Position numbers and translations under genes: made by a program | Part shown: positions 4,856 to 5,561 of the stretch, one piece after another | How positions within the stretch are numbered: position 1 is the first letter of the stretch | How the letters are laid out: every line of letters begins with the position of its first letter | The notes under the pieces: generated by a model | The model's database searches: none | What the model saw: the letters and a program-made list of their open reading frames with translations, nothing else | What the model was told of the DNA's origin: nothing | Assembly: GCA_944363805.1 (NCBI GenBank) | Contig: CALVVH010000061.1 | Span: 1 to 5,561 of the forward strand | Source: an uncultured Bacilli bacterium | GTDB lineage: Bacteria > Bacillota_I > Bacilli_A > RF39 > UBA660 | DNA: 5,561 nucleotides | Direction of reading: 5' to 3'

Positions 4856-5413
4856 ATGTGGCCAATAAGATATAATTTTTATGATAGTAGCATACTTATG
4901 ATCCATTACGAAAAATTATTGCACTTGTTATGTATCACTCAAGATTATTCACTGAAAAGAAAGATTAAATATTTAATAGAAATATATAATTGGGAAAAGT
5001 ATTACTTAGATATTCCCTACGAATCAAAGTCATGGCCAAATTGCTATATAGGATTATCAATTAATGATCCAAATAATTCATCTATAATAAATTTGGCTAC
5101 TCAAGATAGTTTAGAAGAAAGACTTTGTATTCCTAAAGAAATAATAATATATTCTTGTGGATACGCATTTCTTTCAGGAAATTTTTCTATGGCTAAAGAA
5201 ATTAAAAAAATAGGAGAATTAAGACAAGCTATAAAAAGAAGAGAAATGCTAGAATTAATAAGTGAAGAAACATTAAATATTATATTAGCTTTTTTGGAAA
5301 CAAAACAAAAGATTGAAAATGATAAAAAAATTATATTATTCGAAGAAAACGAATTAAAAGTTGATGATGTTACTTTAAAACAATCAGTATATCAAAGGAA
5401 GAGAGTCAATTAA
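4856..5413 (+). CDS. unrecognised 185-residue soluble protein
   Basis: No family is recognised. The ATG at 4856 follows AAAGGAGGT with a 5-nt spacer, close to ideal, and the frame is open for 185 codons with AT-rich codon use like its neighbours, so the gene is very likely real. The N-terminal third (about 12-52) is helical and rich in aromatics (YNFYDSS, YNWEKYYLDIPY). A polar middle part, SWPNCYIGLSINDPNNSS at 59-76, follows. The C-terminal half is helical, with a basic amphipathic stretch ELRQAIKRREMLELI at 121-135 and a charged tail ending RKRVN. There is no signal peptide and no evident membrane span; IIIYSCGYAFLSG at 97-109 is short. The gene follows the WYL terminator by 16 nt. No strong promoter lies between, so it depends on readthrough or on a weak element inside the WYL gene (TTGACC 4768-4773, TAAATT 4790-4795). 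No terminator is seen after it. Confidence 0.8.
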   Translation: MWPIRYNFYDSSILMIHYEKLLHLLCITQDYSLKRKIKYLIEIYNWEKYYLDIPYESKSWPNCYIGLSINDPNNSSIINLATQDSLEERLCIPKEIIIYSCGYAFLSGNFSMAKEIKKIGELRQAIKRREMLELISEETLNIILAFLETKQKIENDKKIILFEENELKVDDVTLKQSVYQRKRVN

Positions 5414-5488
5414 ATATTTTAAAAATAATTCATAATTAAAAACTATATGTTATGTTAATATATCCCTTTTCCTCGCAAATGTTGCATT

Positions 5489-5509
5489 AAAAAAAGCCAT
5501 TTCTGGCTT
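5489..5509 (-). terminator. intrinsic terminator of the right-edge tRNA
   Basis: On the minus strand AAGCCA, loop GAAA and TGGCTT make a compact 6-bp hairpin with a stable tetraloop, followed by five further T. It starts 13 nt after the tRNA CCA end. It has no T run in the plus direction, so it does not end the 185-residue gene. Confidence 0.85.
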
Positions 5510-5522
5510 GTATCTATCTTTC

Positions 5523-5561
5523 TGGTGGCTCCAGCGGGAATTGAACCAGCGACACAAGGAT
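5523..5561 (-). tRNA. tRNA 3' half, probably tRNA-Phe (runs off right edge)
   Basis: The 39 bases present give, 5' to 3', the end of the anticodon stem (ATCC), a variable loop beginning TTGTG, and a T arm GCTGG/CCCGC with loop TTCAATT. The acceptor strand TGGAGCC, discriminator A and encoded CCA complete it. The ATCCTTGTGTC stretch and the GAGCC-ACCA end resemble bacterial tRNA-Phe (GAA), but the anticodon lies beyond the window, so the identity is a resemblance only. The T stem contains a T51-C63 mismatch. Confidence 0.8.

Noticed and set aside
5414..5488. Possible small gene, terminator or RNA after the 185-residue gene
   Set aside because: No ribosome binding site, open frame or hairpin with a T run in the plus direction is visible; the only clear hairpin serves the minus-strand tRNA.
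3963..5528. Repeated TCTGGTG at 3963-3969 and 5521-5527 as attachment sites flanking an inserted element
   Set aside because: Both copies are just the CCA end plus the discriminator region of two tRNA genes; the similarity does not extend and no integrase is present.

Overview
The window is AT-rich chromosomal DNA from a low-G+C Gram-positive bacterium (Firmicutes/Bacillota, in the broad Clostridia/Erysipelotrichia/Mollicutes-relative area). The signs are strong GGAGG-type Shine-Dalgarno sites, a spoVS gene, a PerR-rubrerythrin pair typical of anaerobes or microaerophiles, CCA-encoded tRNAs, and ordinary use of TGA as a stop with TGG for Trp. No phage, IS, plasmid or CRISPR hallmark is visible. 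Species cannot be named from the sequence.

Layout. From 1 to 4038 everything reads leftward (minus strand). In transcription order these are: a tRNA-Thr(GGT) gene with its own promoter and terminator (3965-4038); an unrecognised 220-residue protein (3215-3877); a tightly coupled 5'(3')-deoxyribonucleotidase-like HAD phosphatase and HD-domain phosphohydrolase, overlapping by 4 bp (1492-3137); a six-helix membrane protein of DUF308/HdeD type (913-1440) closed by an intrinsic terminator; spoVS (585-845), also with a terminator; and perR followed 3 nt later by rubrerythrin, which runs off the left edge (1-506). The perR promoter carries a perfect 15-bp PerR-type palindrome over its expected transcription start, so the perR-rubrerythrin unit looks autoregulated and peroxide-responsive.

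From 4173 to 5413 two genes read rightward: a short HTH-WYL regulator with a good promoter, and, beyond an intrinsic terminator, an unrecognised 185-residue protein with a perfect ribosome binding site. The window ends in the 3' half of a second minus-strand tRNA (probably tRNA-Phe) with its terminator. The WYL/unknown pair therefore sits between two tRNA genes and points against the surrounding genes.

The left two-thirds is ordinary housekeeping content: oxidative stress, sporulation, nucleotide catabolism. The parts least explained by known families are the two unrecognised proteins and the regulator/unknown pair between the tRNAs. I do not see convincing evidence for a new multi-gene system. 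The best candidates for follow-up are the coupled nucleotidase-HD pair and the WYL regulator with its partner. Five translation starts were set here from ribosome binding sites or overlaps rather than from the longest open frame. No stretch longer than 300 bases lacks a gene; the 75 bases after the last protein gene (5414-5488) are AT-rich with nothing recognisable.
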